DNA of 35,000 nucleotides from Leishmania martiniquensis (lineage: Eukaryota; Euglenozoa; Kinetoplastea; Trypanosomatida; Trypanosomatidae). Shown here in pieces: positions 9,001 to 16,500 of this stretch. Below the pieces are notes generated by a model. That model was not told the DNA's origin. It made no database searches and was given only the letters and a program-made list of their open reading frames with translations. Location of the stretch: the NCBI RefSeq assembly GCF_017916325.1, contig NC_090145.1, positions 487,501 through 522,500 of the forward strand. Reading direction: 5' to 3'. A program made the position numbers and the translations under genes. How positions within the stretch are numbered: the stretch's first letter is position 1; every line of letters begins with the position of its first letter.

Positions 9001-10703
9001 GCTGAGTTCGGCAGCAACGCAGCTGCTGCCTCAACCACTGGATGCGCATCACCCAGCACTTGCCGCCCAAGCGAGTAGGCCTCCATCCAGCAACGCAGCT
9101 CCCTCGACTGCGCGCCCGATACGAGCGCCTCCGGACCACTGCGACGGCGAGCATTCGCGCAGCCCTGCAGTAGCAGTACTCCGGGCAACAGCGCGCGCGC
9201 CACAGCCGAGGTGGAACAGATCGCGCGCAGCGCCCGTTCCGCCTTCCCGCATTGTTTGCCCACCTCTGCGGAGGCGAGAGGGCCGCTGCCCACGTCGAGC
9301 ATACCGCCGCGAGAGGCGCCGGCACCTGCTGCCGCTACGACAGCCGATGCCGTGGTCAGCCACAAGAGCTGCACTTCATTGCAGGCACCGTGCTCGAGGC
9401 TCATTTCTGCTTGTATATCAGATAGGAAGTCTTCATCAAACTGCTGCAGCAGGGGGGTAGCTCTCGGTGCTGCAGAGCTGCCTGCACTGCCATACGCGCT
9501 GTCCTGCTGCTGCTGGAGCAACGGCACTGAAGACGACCCTGCAAGGACGGCGCTCACGTAACGGGCCAAGTGCGCCTCCCACTTGAACAGCAGCTCCGTG
9601 AACTGACGCGCCGACGTCAACGCCGACATCACCGCTGTCGCAGGCGCCGCCGTGGTGGAAGGCACTGACTGCACGCTCGAGCCTTCGCTATGCTGCCGCT
9701 TCATGATGCACGAAGCGCGCCAAAGCCACACCAGCAACATCGTGGCGGCATACGGGTACGAATAAGGAGCGGTGCCGTTTGCAGTGACCTCGGCAGGCAG
9801 CCCTCTCGCCCACATGCGCTTCTCGTGCGCCGCGAGCATGGGAGGCGCACGCGGAAGCTGCAGCATGGCCAGCGCCACCGCCACCGCTGGTGGCGGTAGC
9901 GGAACATTCTCGGCTGCAGATGCCTTCAAGTCATCTCCGCTGCCTCCGCCCGCCCCGCCGGCTGCCACCACACAACAGATATCGCGAAGTGCCACTACGA
10001 GGAGGTCGAGGTCACGCTGCAGCTCCCAGCGGCGGCGCAACAGCAAAGCTACCTGCACAAGATCGGACAGGGACGTCATGAGACCGGCCACAGCAGGCGC
10101 GGCGCTACCTCGCTTCGTGGAGGAGGCCGCGGTGCCTTCAGCACTGGCGCTGTTGCCGTCTGCAGCAGATGCAGCGTCTTGCCGCGGTGGGGCTGCTGCC
10201 GCAACACCCACACCGCCGACGATCTGTTTCTCCGGCTGCGTCGCCAAGAGGGCCTGCCAGTCCGCTGGAAGACCGGTCACGAGCACGGAGAGCGCGCTTG
10301 CCAGGCGCCTTGCTGCACTGGGTGAGGCGGCGGTGTTGCTGCCATCGAGTTGCAGCAGCGCCTGCATCGCCAAGCACCTCTGCAGCAGCGACTCCGCGGC
10401 CGCGGCGGCTGTGCTGTCTTGCTTGAATAGGGCGCCGTCGTTGGGCTGTACCTTAGCTGTGCCTGTTGCGGTCACGAGTGCGCCTAACGCGCTGTTCAGG
10501 TACGCCGCTGCCTCGTCGACGAGCTGCGCAACGTGGGCGTGTACGTCGTACAGCACCCCGTAAGCGGGCTTGATGAGATCCACGTCGGCTTGACCGCACG
10601 GCTTCGGCCGTGACGGTGGCCGTTGGGATCGCGGCGCGAGAAGAGCGTTTGCAGAGGGGGTCAGACCCCCTGGCACTGCGGAGTGACGCTGTAACGGCTG
10701 CAT
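6015..10703 (-). CDS. IQ-motif repeat protein, putative calmodulin-binding, 1562 residues
   Basis: The C-terminal third carries many IQ or IQ-like motifs, the helical sites that bind calmodulin or related EF-hand light chains. The clearest start near residues 1005 (TIQMAWRAAKAR), 1164 (TIQRRVRGMQARRR), 1264 (CIQRAWRRYAAG), 1337 (LIQAAGRGALVR) and 1423 (VLQRAVRRHQTR). Weaker ones lie near 1131, 1238 and 1458. The motifs are 50-160 residues apart within Arg/Glu-rich helix, unlike the 23-25 residue tandem spacing of myosin necks. The N-terminal third is Ala/Leu-rich and probably helical; the middle is low-complexity. No motor, kinase or membrane segment is seen. Large IQ proteins in trypanosomatids are often cytoskeletal or flagellar, so that location is an inference. 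The start is the ATG at 10703-10701. The frame continues upstream to a GTG but crosses an AT microsatellite, so it was not extended. Confidence 0.85.
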   Translation of the reverse strand: MQPLQRHSAVPGGLTPSANALLAPRSQRPPSRPKPCGQADVDLIKPAYGVLYDVHAHVAQLVDEAAAYLNSALGALVTATGTAKVQPNDGALFKQDSTAAAAAESLLQRCLAMQALLQLDGSNTAASPSAARRLASALSVLVTGLPADWQALLATQPEKQIVGGVGVAAAAPPRQDAASAADGNSASAEGTAASSTKRGSAAPAVAGLMTSLSDLVQVALLLRRRWELQRDLDLLVVALRDICCVVAAGGAGGGSGDDLKASAAENVPLPPPAVAVALAMLQLPRAPPMLAAHEKRMWARGLPAEVTANGTAPYSYPYAATMLLVWLWRASCIMKRQHSEGSSVQSVPSTTAAPATAVMSALTSARQFTELLFKWEAHLARYVSAVLAGSSSVPLLQQQQDSAYGSAGSSAAPRATPLLQQFDEDFLSDIQAEMSLEHGACNEVQLLWLTTASAVVAAAGAGASRGGMLDVGSGPLASAEVGKQCGKAERALRAICSTSAVARALLPGVLLLQGCANARRRSGPEALVSGAQSRELRCWMEAYSLGRQVLGDAHPVVEAAAALLPNSAVASSSEQQPTAPAPASHMHACAAALPGAHHSPTATLSGSNLPLPLVIRARLPPLPPVSTAALRPPQQASPRSAPEGTRLAPPRPPPAVATHPLCPMRPPQSPPLLSWSGPSSQSSGTGVVTARAHSSGRAPSSGYTFSLSFASPAAASAAAADCATNRLRLSPPQSWLSAVKSAGGQSLRHCYRLQRPEDAFTLHSSVKDAMPLPSSEDDASAAAAAKAKKKPPRRLRDSKGNPPTSTATLLLSAMAAKPTESATTLNSGVDSDSQARRRWKRDRDFSVGLPVSGAHSSGLLQPKQQQQQPEAVQVPQQDKLYEDGPLTLAAAVEGVPTIESKAVQQHSSGSGVGGGATDEKAVGASASSMADSVVTAGQYHNSSFMSSFSSSMRPKEEHAPHAQPVDDAGTDVDEEEEETLPERNARFQREIISYYVELNERRATAALTIQMAWRAAKAREILRARRQALYRHVYTIQKAAALAIDGYLACVLEQRRRIATLHTRAAVDKQRREQEQREVSAALRLTRAVRLWLQRQRERRRLCKELSIAHDAQLQLYAIVAVKVQQWWRRVVVEKAYWRRRTAEVAEQQRLQAEAERQAYAAATIQRRVRGMQARRRVAQLRVTRKAEAIERRRRLDAATTVLTIVLQEYARRQDRLRREVLALEESREEAAQRIAAGWRRTVERRRLELAVRRARQLRTSALCIQRAWRRYAAGHQLRYLRQLRRTVQQERLASEALTYEVLRLLQCFGRSAQAQLLVRRLKARRGRTFMENLFLIQAAGRGALVRAEVARMRMAGQARQLAAAQALETQRRRAISLLHALLREHASAALVQRRRRMILAEKLAVHTTAAREMREDAAAIVLQRAVRRHQTRQRTAATEADAAATLAFLGSAARRLQQAWRRFAAQRERRHRAAAVAQCARKRREWEEVWQLVWQDQFTELDLLCVLERQYIEEQQHVERVQLYNYLCSPDATTPGDGGAQPSRAFDIDAGVLKWAALYGE

Positions 10704-10724
10704 GGTGCCACAGCCCACACGCTG

Positions 10725-10750
10725 ATATGTATATATATATATTATGTATA
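10725..10750. repeat. AT-rich dinucleotide tract in the 5' UTR of the IQ-motif gene
   Basis: An almost pure A/T tract of alternating TA steps starts about 22 bases upstream of the ATG. It contrasts sharply with the GC-rich surroundings. Confidence 0.85.
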
Positions 10751-10756
10751 CACTTC

Positions 10757-10855
10757 TTACGGGTAGAGACCCCCTTTGTGCGCTCCCCACCCAACCCGCG
10801 CGCGAACCACAAAGTGCTCAGGATCAGAAGGCTGTGAGGGGGCGATCGATGCCAT
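10757..10855 (-). other. Upstream ORF of 32 codons in the IQ-motif gene leader
   Basis: An ATG at 10855-10853 opens a frame of 32 codons ending in TAA at 10759-10757, which is 53 bases before the main ATG. It lies within the predicted 5' UTR if the acceptor at 10960-10959 or 10916-10915 is used. A uORF of this type could lower translation of the main frame. That effect is inference. Confidence 0.45.
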
Positions 10856-10958
10856 CAGCCCCGAGAGAGCTCCCGTTGCGGCAACAGCCCGTAGCAGTGG
10901 TGCGCAACCACGTCCTGCGGATGAGGGTGGGCAGATGGAGAGAGAGCGAGAGCGAGAG

Positions 10959-10982
10959 CTAGAGAGAGGGGGAAGAGGGGGG
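10959..10982 (-). promoter_or_regulatory. Candidate trans-splice acceptor for the IQ-motif gene
   Basis: The plus strand at 10961-10982 is all purine, giving a C/T tract directly followed on the minus strand by AG at 10960-10959. A second AG at 10916-10915 follows another pyrimidine-rich run. The predicted 5' UTR is about 255 or 211 bases. Confidence 0.5.
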
Positions 10983-12744
10983 CCGCCGTGATGGGTACGA
11001 AAGGACCGATGGATGGGATGTGGGCTGGAGACGCCGAGCTCAGGAAGAGGTAATGGGGTAGGGAGGGAGCGGAGGAGGGCGGTGTGGATGCAGAGGGAGG
11101 AGGATAGTGCATGCCTCGAGCAAGAGCAAGCCAGCGGCCTTTTTTTTTTGCACCGGAGTAGGTGGCATAAGTGAGCGTAGCTAGGCCGCCACCTGCATTC
11201 ATCTGTGGACATACACCCACACGCAGTCGAGTCGTCCGTCAGAAATGCCCCATTGCCGGCCACCTTGGTGCAGTCACGGGCCGTGCGTTGATGCGTCGGC
11301 CCGAGACTGTAATACATGGGTGGGGTGGGGCGATGACTTAAAAGCGAGAAGGGGCAGCTGCCGTTCGGCACACACACACATAGAAACACACACACACACA
11401 CAAGCACACCGCGAGCCTCCGCGTTCATTTTTTTTTTGCGTCTCTCAAACTTTTCGCACTTGATTTTTTCATGCACTCTGCCTCCCCCGTCGACCTAACC
11501 GCGTACTTCGTCAAGTAACAGGGCCGCGTCCCGTTCCGATAGGGAGAGAGGGAGGGAGAGGGAGACGTTGCCGCAAGCAAACAAACCGAAAAAGACTCAG
11601 CCCAAAGCACATCGGCCACAGACACCATAACCATACCCGACAGAGAGGCACAGAGAGAGAAAAGGGCAGACGCACGCGCAGGGGAGGAATAGGCAGCGAT
11701 GCGCACCAAACAGCCCCCCACCCCCTCATCACCCACACACCCACAGAAAGGTAAGCAGAAGAAAAGGGGGAGAGGGAAGGGGAAGGCGAGCGCGCGCGCA
11801 CGCACGGCCCCGTGCCTGAGGATACCTTCTCCTCCCCCCTGTCTTTCTTCTCCCGTCTGCAGAGAGCAGAAACAGAAGTCGATGAAGCAAAAAAAAAGAT
11901 GCGGATGGGCACACACACACACAGACACAGACGAAGAGCGGCTGCGTAGAAGAAGGACACAGAAGGGGGAGGGCGGGATAGCGTAGGCAGCGGAGGCTGC
12001 GAGGGAGCGCACGGGCGGCTGCGGGAGGGGGAGAGGGAGAGGAGGAGTAGTTGCTCAGCGCGGCAACGATCTGCGTGAGCCAACAACGATTCATGTAAAG
12101 AAGCGCTGCCCTCTTTCCCAAGGGAGCCGAGGCGACGACCGCAACTGCCGACACCACGACCAAATACCCCTCTCATCATTTTTTCTCTTCTGTTCGCACC
12201 CAGCCCGCCCCCCGTCTTCCCTTGCCATCCGTTCTCTGGTGGCGCATAGTTGCTGCCGTCCTTCTCTTTGTCGGCGAAGCTGTGCGGCGGCACTTCGCTG
12301 CTTCATCACCTTCCGTCTTTTCTTGGCTACTCTCCGCTTTGTTCGTTAGTTTCACCACAGACGCAGACATGCGTGTGGTGCTTTCGTTTACCATTTTCAC
12401 CGGCCCCCCTCCCCTTTCAGCTTTGAATCTCTGCCCCGTCCGTTATGCGCGCTACTCGTGCGCGTGGATGCCCCCCTCCCCTCCCCCCACTGCCACCAAC
12501 GGTGCGACGAGGGCGCGTGCGTTACATACAAACGCATACACGCACGCAGAAGAACCGAGCAGAAGGGGGGAGGGGGAAGAGAGAGGAAGAGGGGGAGGAA
12601 AGGGGCAACGTGAGGCAGCGACAAGAGCGAGAGGAAGAGGGGCTTCGTGGGGAGAAGTCAGACGACACACACAGACACACACACAGGGAAAGAGAGACGC
12701 TCGCAGCCTATCTGCGATTTGGTGCCGTTGCCGTTGTCCCGCCC
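10983..12744 (-). other. Long intergenic stretch, probable Rab11 3' UTR
   Basis: This stretch runs downstream of the Rab11 stop. It holds an interrupted CA repeat (11369-11402), a further CA run (11911-11922), long purine runs (11527-11560, 11760-11790, 12550-12605) and homopolymer runs such as T near 11140-11150 and 11429-11437. Minus-strand frames here (for example 11511-12293) are Ser/Arg/Cys-rich with no domain character. A short segment at 11254-11280 resembles, from memory, the retroposon signature found in Leishmania SIDER elements, but it is too short to call. Confidence 0.45.
11369..11402. repeat. Interrupted (CA)n microsatellite
   Basis: Two CA runs separated by a short TAGAAA-type interruption, in the gap between Rab11 and the IQ-motif gene. 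Confidence 0.85.
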
Positions 12745-13374
12745 TCAACAGCAGCCGCCGCTCTTCTTCTTCGCCTCCGGGTTCTCGCCGGGGTTCATGT
12801 TCACCGTCCTGCCGTGCTTTGGCGCCGCGCGGTCCGTCTCTCGGGTCTGCGGGGTGACGACAACGTCGAAGACAGACTTGGCAAGCCACTCGAAGGCCTT
12901 GTCCACGTTTGTCTTCTCCAGTGCAGACGTCTCGAGAAAGGAGAGGCCGTTCTCACGCGCAAAGCGATCCGCCACTTCCTTCTTCACCACACGCAGGTGC
13001 TCTAGATCGCACTTGTTACCAACCAGGAAGATGCAGCAGGTCACTGGCACAAAGACGCGCAGCTCCTGCAGCCACGTTGGGATTGAGTCGAAGGAGGTCT
13101 GGTTGGTGATGTCGTACACGAGCATGGCGCCCTTCGCACCGTGGTAGATGGAGCGCGAGATGGCGCGGAAGCGCTCCTGACCTGCCGTATCCCATATCTG
13201 AACCTTGGCATCGCGGCCCTCGACCTTCACGCTTTTCGTCATGAACTCGACGCCGATAGTGGACGGGGTCTCTTGACTGAACTCGTTCGTCGTGTACCGT
13301 GTCATGAGGTTCGACTTGCCCACGCCGCTGTCGCCGATGAGGACGATCTTAAAGCTGAGGTTCGTCTCCTCCAT
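12745..13374 (-). CDS. RAB11: Rab11-type small GTPase, 209 residues
   Basis: This is a molecular switch of recycling-endosome and secretory vesicle traffic, acting on membranes through a lipid-modified C-terminus. All G motifs are intact: P-loop GDSGVGKS (14-21), switch I with Thr39 and Gly41 (STIGVEF), WDTAGQE (61-67) with catalytic Gln66, NKCD (120-123) and ETSAL (148-152). The C-terminus ends GGCC, a typical double-geranylgeranylation signal. Rab11 identity rests on GDSGVGKSNLMTRYT, the RAISRSIYHGAKGAMLVYDI stretch and GNKCDLEHLRVV, which follow Rab11 rather than Rab5, Rab7 or Rab1. Length is normal. The start ATG is 13374-13372; its first residues (MEETNLSFKIVLIG) fit the family and a good splice acceptor lies about 81 bases upstream. 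Nothing is truncated. Confidence 0.95.
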   Translation of the reverse strand: MEETNLSFKIVLIGDSGVGKSNLMTRYTTNEFSQETPSTIGVEFMTKSVKVEGRDAKVQIWDTAGQERFRAISRSIYHGAKGAMLVYDITNQTSFDSIPTWLQELRVFVPVTCCIFLVGNKCDLEHLRVVKKEVADRFARENGLSFLETSALEKTNVDKAFEWLAKSVFDVVVTPQTRETDRAAPKHGRTVNMNPGENPEAKKKSGGCC

Positions 13375-13455
13375 CTTGCCGCCTTGTCTTTACGCTGCCG
13401 GGCCGATGCGTGCTGAATGACGACGACGATTTGCCGATGGCGCTACACCTCCGAA

Positions 13456-13491
13456 CTACACCCGACGACGCGTAGAAAAAAAAAGAAGAAG
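13456..13491 (-). promoter_or_regulatory. Trans-splice acceptor for Rab11
   Basis: The A/G run at 13474-13491 reads as a U-rich pyrimidine tract on the transcript. The first AG after it is at 13457-13456, about 17 bases on. The resulting 5' UTR is about 81 bases and contains no ATG. This is among the cleanest acceptors in the window. Confidence 0.6.
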
Positions 13492-15108
13492 CGTTCGCGG
13501 GGGAGGCGCACCACTGAGTGTGGATGCGGCAGCGGGAAATGTATTGCCGCGTGCCTCTCACTGTGACTAGAAGAGGCGGTGGATGAGTGGTGTGAAAGGG
13601 ACGCGGGTGGCAGTCGCGTCTGTGATAGAAAGCACACAGGATACGATGAGGAGAGCCGATGAGTATGTATGTGTGTGTGTGTGTGTATGCGTACGTATCG
13701 TGGTGGTGGTGGCGGGCGGTGATGGTGCGCAGAGCGAAAAAAAGAAGAAGCGGAGAGAGCGATCGGGAAAAAGGGTCAGCAACGCGGTAGCTGCGAGAGT
13801 GGCACGCGAGTGATCGGGTTGTTGCGAAGTTATGTGTGTCGAAGAGAGGAGAGAGGGAGGGAGAGACGGGGCCAGCTCCGGCAGCAAAGGAGGCTAGCGG
13901 GGCAATAGGGAGAGCATGCATACATGAGATAGAGAGGCCTCCGAAGGCTTACAGGCCGCGACCCCGTACGGCAAGGGAAAGGTGCGATGGCGCTGCCCAG
14001 TGCGTTAGCCACAACGCAGTCGCCCTTCGTATGAACGCTCGGCTACACACAACTGGCTCGCTCTCCCGGTGCGTGTGCGTGCGCAGGGAGGGGGTTGCTG
14101 CGAACGAGTGTGACGCAAAAGTTGGCGAGAAGGGAGGTGGGGCGCCCAGGAGTGCATCGCCGACCATCACCCCGACCCCCCCCCCCCATGTCTCCTTCTT
14201 CCCCATCCACCAGTCACCGACTGGCACACAGAGAGGGACGTATAACCGTACGTGTGCGTGCGATGATCTCTTGCGTTCCGTCATCGCCTGATTTGGTGCC
14301 TTAGGATGATGGAGAGGTCCCCGCGAGACGCCTCGACAGACGCGCAGACAGGAGAGCCGGCCGACTCGCATGTTTACCACTGGGCTCAACCTCTCGCTAA
14401 TATATATTTTTTTACGTTCCCTTTTTCTTTTCTGCCACCGCACCTTTTGTTCACAGACAACGGAGAGAGTACAATCGAAGAAGACAAGCGAACCACCGCG
14501 CCGCCGACACCGGCCCGCAACACAGAGACAAAAAAAGAGGGAGGTGGTGGCGGAGGAGCACGCGCTCGCCTGCACGGATCTCAAGCGCAACAACCAAGGA
14601 AGCAAGCAAGAAGGGGGACGGATGAGGAGACGGTGGCGGCGAGTCCGCCATTCAACAACAACAGCAATAGAAAGGCACAGAAAAAGAGGAATGATTCCGA
14701 GAGTAGAGGGGGTGGGGGAGGAGGGCGTAGCGATCGCGTACGCAGGAGAGACAGAGAGCGTGTGTGCGTGTCGGGAGGTGGAAGGTGGTGGACAGTGACT
14801 CAAGTCGTTGGGTGGTGGTGGTGGTGGGGCCCATTCGATCGTTGGCGAGGACACCATGTGAGTTGCGGATTGGCGCGCGCCCCCTCGAGGAGGCTGTTCC
14901 TCCTCCGTGCACGCCTAGTTGAACGAGCATCGCCTATGCGACTCGAGCTGCTGTTTGAGCAACAGCCATCATGGCTGACTCGACCCATCTTCCTGCCTCT
15001 CCTCCTGCGCAGGCCCTTCTGCTCTCTCCACCCCTCCCCCTGTGAGGTGTCTGCGCACGCAGCTTCCTGCACCTTTTTTTTCTGCGTGCTCCTACCGCAG
15101 CTGTTTCT
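13492..15108 (-). other. Long intergenic stretch, probable 3' UTR of the four-helix gene
   Basis: It contains a GT run (13671-13686), purine runs (13737-13765, 13843-13870, 14520-14560, 14665-14720), a C12 run (14176-14187) and a T-rich patch (14398-14440). Long frames on both strands (13949-14857 minus, 14306-15112 plus) translate as low-complexity sequence without family resemblance. I see no gene. Confidence 0.5.
13671..13686. repeat. (GT)n microsatellite
   Basis: A perfect GT run preceded by GTATGTAT, between Rab11 and the four-helix membrane protein gene. Confidence 0.85.
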
Positions 15109-15708
15109 TTAGTTGCTGATGCCCATCTCCACGAAGCGCTCGCCGTACGTCTTCGACTTGACGCGGGCCAGCAGTACCGTCTGCACGTCAAAGAGCGCGA
15201 CGACGTAGATGAACATGTTGATGAAGGCCGCAGCGAACAGCAAGGCGTTGCTCTTGCACTGCGCCACCGGCTCACCGAGGCGACCAATCGTCACGTTCTG
15301 GTTGTCATCATTCAGTATGGAGCCGATACTGCCAATGCCGGTGTAGTTGCCTGTAAAGTGCAGCGAGCCGGCGGCATTGCAGTCGGCCACGACCGGCGCC
15401 GCCAACCCCATCGAGTGGGCCACCAAGAACACTGTCGTGAGCATCAGGAAGGTGACGCCGTAAAGGAGGCGGTACGCCTTTCGGGGCACAAAGTGCAGGA
15501 TGAGGTACCCAATGACGGAGGCGATCGACAAGAAGATGCCCAGGAAGTGCGCGAATCCTGACTTGCTGAAGCTCTTCGCCTGTGTGGTCACCACGCCAGC
15601 GCCGATGACGTACAGCAGCGTCATGAATGCCATCGAAATGGCGAGGATCAGCGAAAAGAATTTCCGCAGAAAGCCCAAAAATGTGTCGCAGACGGACGCG
15701 CACGACAT
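15109..15708 (-). CDS. Four-helix membrane protein of unknown function, 199 residues
   Basis: I do not recognise a family with certainty. Four hydrophobic helices are clear at about residues 16-38, 52-73, 80-104 and 153-180, with both ends probably cytosolic. The loop between helices 3 and 4 (about 105-152) has two N-glycosylation sequons (NYT near 121, NVT near 138) and two cysteines (110 and 151) placed to form a disulfide, so it is probably lumenal or extracellular. The N-terminus starts MSCASVC, with cysteines next to the first helix that could be palmitoylated. The layout resembles MARVEL or tetraspan proteins but lacks the tetraspanin CCG motif. The start is the ATG at 15708-15706, 63 bases after a good splice acceptor. 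The frame stays open further upstream, but only through microsatellite-rich leader sequence. Confidence 0.85.
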   Translation of the reverse strand: MSCASVCDTFLGFLRKFFSLILAISMAFMTLLYVIGAGVVTTQAKSFSKSGFAHFLGIFLSIASVIGYLILHFVPRKAYRLLYGVTFLMLTTVFLVAHSMGLAAPVVADCNAAGSLHFTGNYTGIGSIGSILNDDNQNVTIGRLGEPVAQCKSNALLFAAAFINMFIYVVALFDVQTVLLARVKSKTYGERFVEMGISN

Positions 15709-15771
15709 CTTTGCGGTCTTTTTCGTTTCTGTCTCGTCGGTGCGGCGATCTCGCACGATATGTGCCCCTCC

Positions 15772-15809
15772 CTCCAGCAGAGAGAGGAGAGGAGAGGGGT
15801 GAGAGGGAG
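15772..15809 (-). promoter_or_regulatory. Trans-splice acceptor for the four-helix protein gene
   Basis: Purines fill 15779-15809 on the plus strand apart from one T, giving a strong pyrimidine tract. The first AG on the minus strand is at 15773-15772. The 5' UTR would be 63 bases with no upstream ATG. Confidence 0.6.
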
Positions 15810-15943
15810 TCGAAAAGGCCGTGCGCTGCGCTGCGCTGCCGAGAGAGAGAGAAAGCGATGCAAATATGCGCGCGAGGGCGTTTCGAAGCCGAGAAATGAC
15901 CGAAAAAGACAAAATAAAGGAAGAAAGGGGCGTGTGCTTATGC

Positions 15944-15959
15944 GTGTGTGTGTGTGTGT
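15944..15959. repeat. (GT)n microsatellite
   Basis: A perfect GT run followed by a G-rich stretch, upstream of the four-helix gene. Confidence 0.85.
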
Positions 15960-16332
15960 TGGTGGGGGGTGAGGGGAGCGCGCACAATGGTGGCGGTGTT
16001 CCTCTGTGAGCTTTGCGTGCACGATTTCGAGGGTCATGAAGTGGTTAGATGGCAATGAAGGACAAGGGAGGGAGAAGCGGTGACGGGTGATTGTGTATAT
16101 ATATGTGTGTATGAGTGAGGGAGGGGCGATGGCAATGGCCCTGCTGCGTTTCCTTCTCGTTTTGCTTGCGCGTGATCGCCACAATACCGCCAGCGTGAGA
16201 CTCAATTTCCACGCATCGCTTATTGGCTGCTGCGAGTTTCTGTGCGGTCGGAGAGCTGAACAGTTCTTTGGCGCCGGTGGGTGTAAAAGTGCTCAAAATG
16301 TTTCACACGTCACAGCACACGACAACCGCAGG

Positions 16333-16386
16333 CACACACACACAAACACACACACATGCATATATACGTATATATATGTATGTATG
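16333..16386. repeat. Compound CA and TA microsatellite
   Basis: CA repeats with one interruption pass directly into an alternating TA/GTA tract. It lies about 115 bases beyond the stop codon of the 2049-residue gene, so it probably sits in that 3' UTR. Confidence 0.85.
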
Positions 16387-16500
16387 CTCACACGCATATC
16401 TACACTCAAAGATGGACTGCGGCGATGCTGTCGAGCCCTCCCTTTTTTTACGCGAAAAGAAGTTTTCCACACACACAAAAAAGGAGTGTTGCCCCCCTTT

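Larger units (their letters stand above)
15810..16500 (-). other. Intergenic stretch, probable 3' UTR of the 2049-residue gene
   Basis: This gap holds a GT run (15944-15959), a short TA/TG patch near 16095-16112, and a compound CA plus TA repeat (16333-16386). No coding signal is apparent on either strand. Confidence 0.5.

Noticed and set aside
10704..10790. 29-codon extension of the IQ-motif protein
   Set aside because: It starts with GTG rather than ATG and reads through an AT microsatellite.
11511..12293. Minus-strand frame of 260 codons
   Set aside because: It reads through purine runs and CA repeats, with low-complexity Ser/Cys/Pro stretches and no family resemblance.
13949..14857. Minus-strand frame of 302 codons
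   Set aside because: Its composition is Ser/Arg/Cys-rich and patchy with no domain. It lies between two real genes, in probable UTR.
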